Positions 1 to 5,260 of a stretch of 6,203 nt of DNA are shown here, piece by piece. The DNA is from Sedimenticola sp. GTDB lineage: Bacteria; Pseudomonadota; Gammaproteobacteria; Chromatiales; Chromatiaceae. Position numbers and translations under genes: made by a program. Position 1 is the first letter of the stretch. Every line of letters starts with the position of its first letter. The notes under the pieces were generated by a model. The model did no database searches and was not told the DNA's origin. It worked only from the letters and a program-made list of their open reading frames with translations. Location of the stretch: positions 1-6,203 of the forward strand of contig JAUUYI010000139.1 in the NCBI GenBank assembly GCA_030590525.1, in the 5' to 3' direction.

Positions 1-1
1 C

Positions 2-193
2 CTCTTTGGTCTGCATTATTCAAGGATCAGTAGAGTAGGGCACAATGAAAGACCTGACCCCTATACACTGATGCTTGCTTGCGACGACAGAAACCGAAGA
101 ACACAGGAACAATCTGACTCCGAATCCTGGAGACGCCAACTCGATAGAATGTATGACGATCCTCGCTATTTGCAGGACTTGTTTACGTTCTAA
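2..193 (+). CDS. 3' end of an unrecognised gene (5' truncated by window edge)
   Basis: This frame is open from the left edge to a TAA at 191-193 and gives 63 residues; the other two forward frames are closed by stops within the first 40 bases. The C-terminal part is rich in charged residues (Asp, Arg, Glu, Gln) and ends in RMYDDPRYLQDLFTF, which reads like a genuine soluble protein tail. I recognise no family. An internal ATG at 71 would give only 40 residues and has no convincing ribosome binding site, so a truncated larger gene is the better reading. Base composition is lower in GC than the ABC operon and matches the accessory strip around it. It could equally be a pseudogene remnant or a chance open frame. 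Confidence 0.35.
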   Translation, partial: LFGLHYSRISRVGHNERPDPYTLMLACDDRNRRTQEQSDSESWRRQLDRMYDDPRYLQDLFTF

Positions 194-246
194 CCCATCT
201 TTCAATTTCGGTCGAAGTCAAAATAACGTAACCCACTGAATATAGA

Positions 247-342
247 AATTGGGTTGGTACCGCTGGTATCACGCCACATCCTAATGAAGCCTGGATGAAA
301 CAAATCGCGAGGAATACCACCATGGACGAGTGGGGCTTCCTT
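247..342 (+). pseudogene. Remnant of an integrase-core (rve/DDE) transposase
   Basis: Read in frame from 247, the sequence gives a stretch that includes GITPHPNEAWMKQIARN followed by TTMDEWGFL. From memory, this closely resembles the segment between the first two catalytic acidic residues of a common family of integrase-core transposases, where a motif of the form AGIT-HPNE-WM-Q-ARN-T---WGFL precedes a LIHDRD block. The catalytic LIHDRD block is absent: after Leu at 340-342 the frame runs into unrelated residues and stops at 379-381. An in-frame stop at 229-231 closes it upstream. No start codon, terminal repeats or second catalytic motif are visible. It is therefore a short internal scar of a degraded insertion sequence, about 32 residues of an original of several hundred. 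The family assignment is from motif recognition only. Confidence 0.6.
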
Positions 343-377
343 GATGCGTGCACTCCGAGAAGAATGAATGTCTGTTG

Positions 378-698
378 TTAATCACCGACTCGCTCTGGTA
401 CGCGTCTGGTCCAGTCTGCTCTGGCATACGTGGTGCTCACGATAAACACCATCTCTTCCTCATCATCCACCACAAACGTGATGACACCCTTTCGGGCCGT
501 CGGGATAGCGCGCAGACCTGGATATATACTGTTGCGAAGTGAACCGATATGTGGCGTTTCCGACAACATCCTGATCGATTGCTCGATCTCTGAAAGTTTG
601 CGTTTCGTGACGATAATACCGGCGTAATCAGCGATTAGGTCAACGATGTCGAACAGATCTTGCTCGATATCCGGGTGTCGGTAAATCCTGTAAGGCAT
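378..698 (-). CDS. RelE/ParE-family type II toxin
   Basis: The product is a 106-residue basic protein of ParE/RelE superfamily size. Known members inhibit growth, either by poisoning DNA gyrase (ParE) or by cleaving mRNA on the ribosome (RelE). The N-terminus MPYRIYRHPDIEQDLFDIVDLIAD (quoted to residue 24 only in part: YRHPDIEQDLFDI) fits the first strand and long helix of the fold. Residues 44-65 (LSETPHIGS...YPGLRAIP) match the usual 'L...P..G.......GLR.....' signature, and residues 73-94 (ITFVVDDEEEMVFIVSTTYAR) match the final strands. The match is closer to ParE than to RelE, and the partner is ParD-like. The ATG overlaps the antitoxin stop by one base (TAATG), indicating translational coupling. 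No frameshift is seen, so it appears intact. Target specificity cannot be read from the sequence. Confidence 0.85.
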   Translation of the reverse strand: MPYRIYRHPDIEQDLFDIVDLIADYAGIIVTKRKLSEIEQSIRMLSETPHIGSLRNSIYPGLRAIPTARKGVITFVVDDEEEMVFIVSTTYARADWTRRVPERVGD

Positions 699-973
699 TA
701 ACTTCGCATGGAATCAAGACGAGCCCTGGCGTTGTCGAACAGGTCATCCGATGTATTCATTTCGATCCACTCTTTGCGCGGGGTCTCCATGCGGGTTTTA
801 ATTGAGTTTTTCATGGCTTCAAGTGCCACTTCTCTCTCAACCTCGTCTTGCATGATCCGCTCTATGCCTGCTGCCACTACACTACTGACGGATGCAAAAA
901 AGCCTTCTGCTACCTTCTTATGTGCGAAGTCATGATGACGATCAGTGAAGCTAACGGTAGATTTGACGGTCAT
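698..973 (-). CDS. ParD-like ribbon-helix-helix antitoxin
   Basis: The product is a 91-residue antitoxin, first gene of the toxin-antitoxin operon. The N-terminus has a ParD/CopG-type ribbon-helix-helix pattern: a short strand KSTVSF (residues 4-9), a first helix with the characteristic 'F...KVA.G.F.S.S' block around residues 16-31, and a second helix SVVAAGIERI (31-40). In the family this part dimerises and binds the operator. The charged C-terminal half (about residues 43-91) would be the toxin-binding tail. I chose the ATG at 973 because GAGGT lies 7 nt upstream; an in-frame ATG at 1009 has no ribosome binding site and lies upstream of the predicted transcription start. Antitoxins of this kind normally repress their own promoter, usually together with the toxin. 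It overlaps the toxin start by one base. Confidence 0.85.
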   Translation of the reverse strand: MTVKSTVSFTDRHHDFAHKKVAEGFFASVSSVVAAGIERIMQDEVEREVALEAMKNSIKTRMETPRKEWIEMNTSDDLFDNARARLDSMRS

Positions 974-998
974 AGCACTTACCTCATTAGTGTTACCA

Positions 999-1026
999 AG
1001 TATGACCAAGATGGGCGATTCGTCAA
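999..1026 (-). promoter_or_regulatory. Candidate sigma-70 promoter of the toxin-antitoxin operon, with possible operator
   Basis: On the minus strand TTGACG (1026-1021, five of six consensus bases) is followed after 16 bp by CATACT (1004-999, four of six, including the key A and T). This would start transcription near 992, leaving a leader of about 20 nt that contains the antitoxin ribosome binding site. A 7-bp inverted repeat, GGTCATA at 968-974 and TATGACC at 1001-1007 on the plus strand, brackets the region from the -10 element to the antitoxin start codon. It is a reasonable operator candidate for antitoxin autoregulation. Both are pattern matches, not demonstrated sites. Confidence 0.45.
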
Positions 1027-1333
1027 GCGTTTCTTCTCACCTGCAAAAGCCAAGAAAACCACGGTTGAATAGCTGCACTGCGCCAACGGACACTGGTGTA
1101 GATGGCCACCAATGGGTACTGGCAAGTTAATCTCATTTGCCAGATTGAAGTCATTATGACAGAGCCACATTGCATGGCTGATGATTTCGGCCGGAAATCT
1201 GTAGCCATGGTAGGATGGCTTTCGCTGTTTAATGGGGCAGTCTGGCTGACCTGTGTTTGACTTGACACTGTCGCTCAAGGGCATGGAAGGGGCGGGCAGG
1301 TAACCCTGTTCGCTGCCGTTCCCGAACCACAGA
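1027..1333. other. Gene-poor junction between accessory strip and ABC operon
   Basis: Apart from the IS6-like remnant at 1156-1236, I see no gene here. Open frames exist on the minus strand, including one of 81 codons, but none has a recognisable product or ribosome binding site. GC content rises towards 1300, marking the change from accessory DNA to the GC-rich operon. A TTGACA hexamer at 1262-1267 lacks a good -10 partner, so the promoter of the ABC operon is not identified. Confidence 0.4.
1156..1236 (-). pseudogene. Remnant of an IS6-family-like transposase N-terminus
   Basis: The minus-strand frame encodes PIKQRKPSYHGYRF followed by PAEIISHAMWLCH. From memory, the block YRFPAEIISHAVWLYHRF is the conserved start of one group of IS6-type DDE transposases, where it is followed by LSFRDVEDLLAERG. 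Here similarity stops at WLCH: the next residues (NDFNLANEIN) do not match and none of the catalytic D-D-E region follows. The remnant is therefore about 27 residues at the N-terminal edge of a transposase of roughly 230. No matching terminal inverted repeats could be found at either side. It marks a second independent insertion-sequence scar on the other flank of the toxin-antitoxin operon. Confidence 0.6.
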
Positions 1334-1357
1334 ATGCCGCCACGAGGCGGCATCTTT
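1334..1357 (+). terminator. Hairpin with short T-tract just upstream of the ATPase gene (terminator or attenuator-like)
   Basis: ATGCCGCC (1334-1341) and GGCGGCAT (1346-1353) form a perfect 8-bp GC-rich stem with a 4-nt ACGA loop, followed by CTTTGCTT. This has the look of a weak intrinsic terminator reading rightwards. It ends only about 10 nt before the Shine-Dalgarno of the ATPase gene, so it may end upstream transcription, attenuate the operon's own leader, or simply be a palindromic repeat. No alternative antiterminator fold was evident by eye. Confidence 0.45.
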
Positions 1358-1377
1358 GCTTCTGCCGAAGGTGATTG

Positions 1378-2823
1378 ATGCATATCGAACTGCAACAGAT
1401 CCATAAGCGCTTTGGCAAGGTCGAGGCCCTGAAAGGGATCGACCTGAAGGTGAGTGGGGGGACCATCCACGGGCTGGTGGGGGAGAACGGGGCCGGCAAG
1501 AGCACGCTGATGAAGATACTCACCGGCTACCTCAGCAGTTCGGGTGGGCGCATCCTGCTGGACGGCGAGGCGGTGAAGTACGGGACCCCGGCCGAGGCGG
1601 CCGGGCTGGGTATCGGCATGCTCTATCAGGAGCCCCAGGATTTCCCCCCCCTTTCGGTGCTGGAAAACTTCATGGTGGGCCGGGACAGCCATCCGGATGG
1701 TAACCGGGCCCGACAGCGGAAGCGGTTGCAGGGGTTGGCTGAGAAGGCCCGATTCGAGCTGGACCCGGACACGCCGGTGGAGAAGCTGACCATCGGTGAG
1801 CGTCAGCAGCTGGAGCTGCTGCGTCTGCTGGGACGCAATGCCCGGGTGTTGATCCTGGATGAACCCACCACCGGCATCTCGGAACGGCAGAAGGAGCGTC
1901 TGTTCCAGGCCCTTTACCAGATGCGCGATCAGGGCCGGACCATTCTACTGATCTCCCACAAGCTGGATGAGGTGAGCTCATTGTGTGATCGGGTGACTAT
2001 TCTGCGCCAGGGTCGGGTGGTGGGGGAAGAGGAGGCGCCCTTCCACATATCCCGGTTGCTGGAGCTGATGTTCGACCAGTCGCACCAGGAGCCGGTTCCA
2101 CGGCCCGACTCCAGGCCCGGGAGGGCGATCCTCGACTTCGACCGGGTGGTTGCCCGCGGGGAACGAAACGGGTTGCACCAGTGCAGCGTCACCCTTCGCC
2201 AGGGTGAAGTGGTGGGGCTGGCCGGTCTCTCCGGCAGCGGGCAAGGGCTGTTTCTCAGACTGGCGGCGGCCCTGCAACGGCCGCTTGAGGGGGAGGTCCA
2301 CTCCCTCGGTCATAGCCACCGGGGCAGAAAGCACAGCGCCTTCCGCCGGGCGGGCGGCACCTTTCTGCCCGCGGATCGACTGGAGGAGGGGTTGATCCCA
2401 GGGTTTACCATCCAGGACCACTTTGCACTGGCCCGTGGCCTTCCCGCCCATAAGGCGAGGGAGACAGCAGTGGAGGCGATCGACAGATTCAATATCCACG
2501 GCCAGCCGGAGAGCCCGGTAGATGCACTCTCCGGGGGTAATCAGCAGCGGCTGCAACTCTCCCTGATCCCGGAAGATGCCCGGCTGATCCTGCTGGAGGA
2601 GCCCACCCGGGGGTTGGACGTCTCATCCGGTGAGTGGATCTGGCACCATCTGCTGGAGCGATATGGCACCACTGGTGCCATCGTTTTCAGCTCTGCGGAG
2701 CTGGAGGAGATCCTGGCGGTCGCTACCCGGGTACTGGTCTTTTTCGATGGCAGGGTGGTACGGGACCTCGGGAGCGATCAACTCGACTATCAGCATATCG
2801 CCTCCGCCATGACCGGGAACTAA
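1378..2823 (+). CDS. Nucleoside-type ABC importer, double-domain ATP-binding protein (NupO/YufO-like)
   Basis: A 481-residue cytoplasmic ATPase with two fused nucleotide-binding domains, the usual size for the sugar/nucleoside (CUT2-like) importers. Domain 1 has Walker A GENGAGKST (35-43), Q-loop YQEP (83-86), a signature variant LTIGERQQ (137-144), Walker B VLILDEPT (157-164) and H-loop ISHK (192-195). Domain 2 has a degenerate P-loop GLSGSGQG (283-290, Lys replaced by Gln), signature LSGGNQQR (384-391), Walker B LILLEEPTRGLD (403-414, Asp replaced by Glu) and no switch His (Ser near 439). Loss of the P-loop Lys in domain 2 is usual for this family, so one site probably hydrolyses ATP. I chose ATG 1378 because AAGG (1368-1371) lies 6 nt upstream; a TTG at 1375 is too close. 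The two following permeases identify the transporter type as NupOPQ, purine nucleoside in known cases; the actual substrate is inferred. Confidence 0.93.
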   Translation: MHIELQQIHKRFGKVEALKGIDLKVSGGTIHGLVGENGAGKSTLMKILTGYLSSSGGRILLDGEAVKYGTPAEAAGLGIGMLYQEPQDFPPLSVLENFMVGRDSHPDGNRARQRKRLQGLAEKARFELDPDTPVEKLTIGERQQLELLRLLGRNARVLILDEPTTGISERQKERLFQALYQMRDQGRTILLISHKLDEVSSLCDRVTILRQGRVVGEEEAPFHISRLLELMFDQSHQEPVPRPDSRPGRAILDFDRVVARGERNGLHQCSVTLRQGEVVGLAGLSGSGQGLFLRLAAALQRPLEGEVHSLGHSHRGRKHSAFRRAGGTFLPADRLEEGLIPGFTIQDHFALARGLPAHKARETAVEAIDRFNIHGQPESPVDALSGGNQQRLQLSLIPEDARLILLEEPTRGLDVSSGEWIWHHLLERYGTTGAIVFSSAELEEILAVATRVLVFFDGRVVRDLGSDQLDYQHIASAMTGN

Positions 2824-2826
2824 GGG
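2822..2826 (+). promoter_or_regulatory. Displaced Shine-Dalgarno of the first permease gene
   Basis: AAGGG overlaps the ATPase stop codon TAA (2821-2823). Without the inserted element it would stand 7 nt before the GTG start at 2996, ideal spacing. The insertion has pushed it about 170 nt away in linear sequence, with only two bases between it and the foot of the element's hairpin. Confidence 0.65.
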
Positions 2827-2828
2827 CC

Positions 2829-2994
2829 CTAGGAGCCTGTCCGAGAATAGAGAACCTACTGTGGGAAACCCATTTTGGCCAGATTTCCCGATTAAATTTG
2901 TTAAATATGCCCAATATTCGCCTCATTTAATCGAAAAATCTAACTCAAAATGGCTTCCCCTCGCTACGGCTTCTATTCTCGGACAGGCTCCTAG
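2829..2994. mobile_element. Small inverted-repeat element (MITE-like) inserted between SD and start codon
   Basis: A perfect 22-bp inverted repeat lies at 2829-2850 and 2973-2994. Because the outer four bases are the palindrome CTAG, the simplest reading is a 158-bp element (2833-2990) beginning GAGCCTGTCCGAGAATAG and flanked by a CTAG target duplication. The symmetry continues inward with mismatches to CGATTAAAT (2889-2897) and ATTTAATCG (2925-2933), so nearly the whole element is one long hairpin with a 27-nt loop. It has no transposase and would need one in trans. From memory, a 4-bp YTAR target is typical of some IS5- and IS701-type elements, but I cannot assign the family. Element plus duplication adds 162 bp, a multiple of three, and the permease frame is open across it. 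Confidence 0.85.
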
Positions 2995-2995
2995 C

Positions 2996-4030
2996 GTGAA
3001 ACGCATCCGGCAACACCTCACCGACATCCTGCTGATTCTGGGTCTCGTGCTGCTGTTCACCTCGCTGTTGCTGTGGATGGTGAAAGCCCCACCGCTGGAG
3101 GCGTTCCAGAATCTGCTCGCCGGCTCGTTCGGCTCATGGTCCCGTTTTACCCGGGTGTTGAACGTGTGGATTCCGCTCACCCTGTGTAGCTTTGGCCTGC
3201 TCTATGCCTTTCGCACCGGGCTCTGGAACATCGGGGTGGAGGGACAGATGGTGCTGGGGGCGGTGGGGGCCACCTGGGCGTTGCGCATGGGGATGGAGAG
3301 CGGTTCACCACTGCTCTATCTGGGGCTGGCATTGGTGTCGGGGGCCGTCCTGGGCGCCCTCTGGGCACTGTTTGCCGGCTGGCTCAAGATCCGCGGCGGG
3401 GTACACGAGATCTTTGCCGGGCTGGGGCTCAACTTCGTCGCCATGGGACTGGTGCTGTGGCTCATATTCGGCCCCTGGAAACGGGCAGGTATCGCCTCCA
3501 TGAGTGGTACCCAGCCATTTCCAATCGAGCTCTGGTTCCCCTCCCTGCCCGGCTGGCGGGTTTCACCCTTCGCCATTGCCCTGACGGTGGCGGTGATCCT
3601 GTTTAGTTTCTGGGTGCTCAACCGCAGCCGTTTCGGGCTTAACCTGGAAGCGGTTGGGCGCAATCCGCGCGCGGCCCCTCTCTACGGGTTGTCTCCCCGG
3701 CAGTATATGCTGGCCGCCATCGCCATCTCCGGGGCCCTGGCCGGTCTGGCCGGTATGCTGCAGGTGAGTGGTATCTATCACCGCCTGATTCCTGCCATAT
3801 CCAGCGGCTACGGTTATCTGGGGCTGCTGGTGGTGATGCTGGCCAACTTCCGGCTGCTGCCGGTACCGTTCATCGCCCTGTTCTTCGCCGCCCTCAATGT
3901 GGGCAGTATTCAGCTGCCGATGATGATGCAGCTGGACTCCTCTCTCTCTGGCGTGATTCAGGGCGCATCGGTGATGAGCGCGCTGCTGGTGTTCGGCCTC
4001 AGGCGCTTGCGCGCCGGGAGGGCGGAGTGA
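2996..4030 (+). CDS. Nucleoside-type ABC importer permease 1 (NupP/YufP-like, BPD_transp_2 family)
   Basis: A 344-residue inner-membrane permease with about eight to ten hydrophobic segments, the first at residues 11-29. Family hallmarks are NIGVEGQM (78-85) and the coupling-helix block AVGRNPRAAPLYGL (219-232), followed by a glycine/alanine-rich helix GALAGLAG. It would pair with the next gene's product and the ATPase. The start is chosen as GTG 2996: it gives the normal N-terminus and, before the insertion, sat 7 nt after AAGGG. The open frame continues upstream through the inserted element, where a GTG at 2861 would add 45 residues with no family similarity and no good ribosome binding site. 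At present only a weak AGG (2985-2987) precedes GTG 2996, so expression may be reduced or depend on the hairpin fold. The stop overlaps the next start (TGATG). Confidence 0.9.
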   Translation: MKRIRQHLTDILLILGLVLLFTSLLLWMVKAPPLEAFQNLLAGSFGSWSRFTRVLNVWIPLTLCSFGLLYAFRTGLWNIGVEGQMVLGAVGATWALRMGMESGSPLLYLGLALVSGAVLGALWALFAGWLKIRGGVHEIFAGLGLNFVAMGLVLWLIFGPWKRAGIASMSGTQPFPIELWFPSLPGWRVSPFAIALTVAVILFSFWVLNRSRFGLNLEAVGRNPRAAPLYGLSPRQYMLAAIAISGALAGLAGMLQVSGIYHRLIPAISSGYGYLGLLVVMLANFRLLPVPFIALFFAALNVGSIQLPMMMQLDSSLSGVIQGASVMSALLVFGLRRLRAGRAE

Positions 4031-5217
4031 TGAACGAACTCTCGCTGACGCTGCTGTTCGCCGGTGTGCTGGCGACTGCTGCACCCCTGATCATCGCGGC
4101 CCTGGGTGAGACCATTACCGAAAAGGTGGGTGTGATCAACCTCTCTCTGGATGGCTCGCTGCTGCTGTCCGCCATGATTGCATTCATGGTTGCCTACGAG
4201 AGCAACAGCTTCCTGCTCGGTTTTGCTGCCGCAGCGGCAACCGGTGCCCTGATTGCGGGCCTGGTGGGGATGTTCGGTATCTACCTGGGGCAGTTGCAGG
4301 TGGCGGTGGGATTCGCCCTGACCTTACTGTGCCGGGACCTGGCCTACTTTGCCGGCAATCCCTATTCGCGCCTTCAGGGTCCACGGCTGGGGAACTGGAA
4401 GATCCCGGGTCTCTCCGACATTCCAGTCATTGGCCCGGTGCTGTTCCAACAGTCGTCCGTGGTCTACCTGGCCTTGGCCCTGATCCCGGCCATCTGGTGG
4501 TATGTCTACCGCACCGTCCGGGGGCTGGAGCTGCGAGCGGTGGGAGAGAACCCGGAGGCGGCCTATACCCGGGGCATCGACCCGCGCCGCAAGCAGCTGA
4601 TCTACACATTGGTCGGAGGTGCCCTGGTGGGGATCGCCGGTGCGGCCTTCTCGCTCGGCATCAAGCCCGGGTGGGGGCGCCCCCAGGGGATCGAGGGGAT
4701 TGGCTGGATCGCACTGGCCATCGTGATCTTCGGCGGCTGGCACCCGGTAAAGGTAGCCCTCGGGGCCTTCCTGTTCGCTTTTCTGCAGGTGATCGGCATC
4801 ACCCTGCAGGAATCCTGGCCGGGCATCCCGGCCCAGGTGTTCCAGGTCGCCCCCTTCCCGCTGATGATCCTGACCCTGGTGCTGATCAACCTGCTGCAGC
4901 GGGAAGGGGTACAACGCTGGCTGGAACGACGGCCAGCCCTGGGGCTGTTGCTGCGGCAGCTGCGCGGCCGGCCGCCGCGGGCATTGGGGCGAAAGGCAGG
5001 TACTAGATACCATGCCTATCCGGTTGCCTCCCAAGGTATCGGTTCGGGCCGGTGGTTGCGTTTGACAGCGTGTTGGCGATCGCCGTGCGCCCCCTGGGGT
5101 GTAACGCGATTACGATCCACCACTTTGGGAGCTAACCGGATAGGCATGCTAGATACTAGGAAAAACAGGACCGAGGACCGAGGTACTAGGGCCGAGGAAA
5201 AGAAAAACAAAAGGTAA
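4030..5217 (+). CDS. Nucleoside-type ABC importer permease 2 (NupQ/YufQ-like) with element-derived C-terminal tail
   Basis: A 395-residue inner-membrane permease of the BPD_transp_2 family. Visible hallmarks are EKVGVINLSLDG (31-42), usual near the start of this subfamily, and the coupling-helix block RAVGENPEAAYTRGI (169-183). Hydrophobic segments run to about residue 295. I chose ATG 4030 because GGAGGG (4017-4022) lies 7 nt upstream and the codon overlaps the preceding stop as TGATG; a GTG at 4027 is closer than ideal. Residues 1-327 are native. From residue 328 (codon 5011) the sequence is encoded by a small inserted element and then, in a shifted frame, by the downstream repeat, giving a basic low-complexity tail ending AEEKKNKR. 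Removing the element and one target copy puts TAG directly after Tyr327. The tail is probably tolerated because it follows the last membrane segment. Confidence 0.9.
   Translation: MNELSLTLLFAGVLATAAPLIIAALGETITEKVGVINLSLDGSLLLSAMIAFMVAYESNSFLLGFAAAAATGALIAGLVGMFGIYLGQLQVAVGFALTLLCRDLAYFAGNPYSRLQGPRLGNWKIPGLSDIPVIGPVLFQQSSVVYLALALIPAIWWYVYRTVRGLELRAVGENPEAAYTRGIDPRRKQLIYTLVGGALVGIAGAAFSLGIKPGWGRPQGIEGIGWIALAIVIFGGWHPVKVALGAFLFAFLQVIGITLQESWPGIPAQVFQVAPFPLMILTLVLINLLQREGVQRWLERRPALGLLLRQLRGRPPRALGRKAGTRYHAYPVASQGIGSGRWLRLTACWRSPCAPWGVTRLRSTTLGANRIGMLDTRKNRTEDRGTRAEEKKNKR
5003..5156. mobile_element. Second small inverted-repeat element with 8-bp target duplication, at the 3' end of permease 2
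   Basis: Perfect 15-bp terminal repeats CATGCCTATCCGGTT (5011-5025) and AACCGGATAGGCATG (5134-5148) bound a 138-bp element. The arms continue with a few mismatches to about 24 nt (CTCCCAA at 5028-5034). Direct copies of CTAGATAC lie immediately outside at 5003-5010 and 5149-5156, an intact 8-bp target duplication. There is no coding capacity for a transposase. It shares no terminal sequence with the element at 2829-2994, so two different mobile families are involved. The matching target copies and near-perfect ends suggest a fairly recent insertion. An 8-bp duplication occurs in several IS families, so the helper family is not identified. Confidence 0.85.
5168..5202 (+). repeat. Degenerate heptanucleotide tandem repeat
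   Basis: Five consecutive 7-nt units can be read: GGACCGA, GGACCGA, GGTACTA, GGGCCGA, GGAAAAG. The phase extends leftwards: GGTACTA also occurs at 4999-5005, and with the element removed the ancestral sequence reads GGTACTA-GATACTA-GGAAAAA before the present array. The heptad array thus spanned the end of the permease gene and supplied its stop codon (TAG inside the TACTAGG junction). Heptameric short tandem repeats of this kind are known from several bacterial genomes; function is unknown. Confidence 0.6.
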
Positions 5218-5260
5218 AGCCAGTCTGAACTCTCATCTTTAATCTTTGCTCCCTGGTCCT

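Noticed and set aside
1262..1280. GACACTGTCGCT as an IS6-type terminal inverted repeat for the transposase remnant
   Set aside because: The similarity to GGCACTGTTGCAAA is partial and its orientation is opposite to that required for the end upstream of a minus-strand transposase.
1257..1290. TTGACT/TTGACA as a sigma-70 promoter for the ABC operon
   Set aside because: TTGACA at 1262-1267 is a perfect -35, but no acceptable -10 hexamer lies 15-19 bp downstream.
979..1692. A 237-codon minus-strand open frame running from inside the ATPase gene into the accessory strip
   Set aside because: Its right half is antisense to the clearly coding ATPase N-terminus and its left part contains only the IS6-like remnant; no ribosome binding site or coherent product.
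1978..2556. A 192-codon minus-strand open frame within the ATPase gene
   Set aside because: It is fully antisense to conserved ATPase motifs, has no recognisable domain, and long antisense frames are expected in GC-rich genes.
2831..2835. AGGAG in the left end of the first element as a new ribosome binding site
   Set aside because: No start codon lies at a usable distance, and the bases pair with 2988-2992 in the hairpin.
4324..5034. Long minus-strand (236 codons) and plus-strand shifted (225 codons) open frames in permease 2
   Set aside because: Both are shadows of permease 2; composition is proline/glycine/arginine-rich without domain features.
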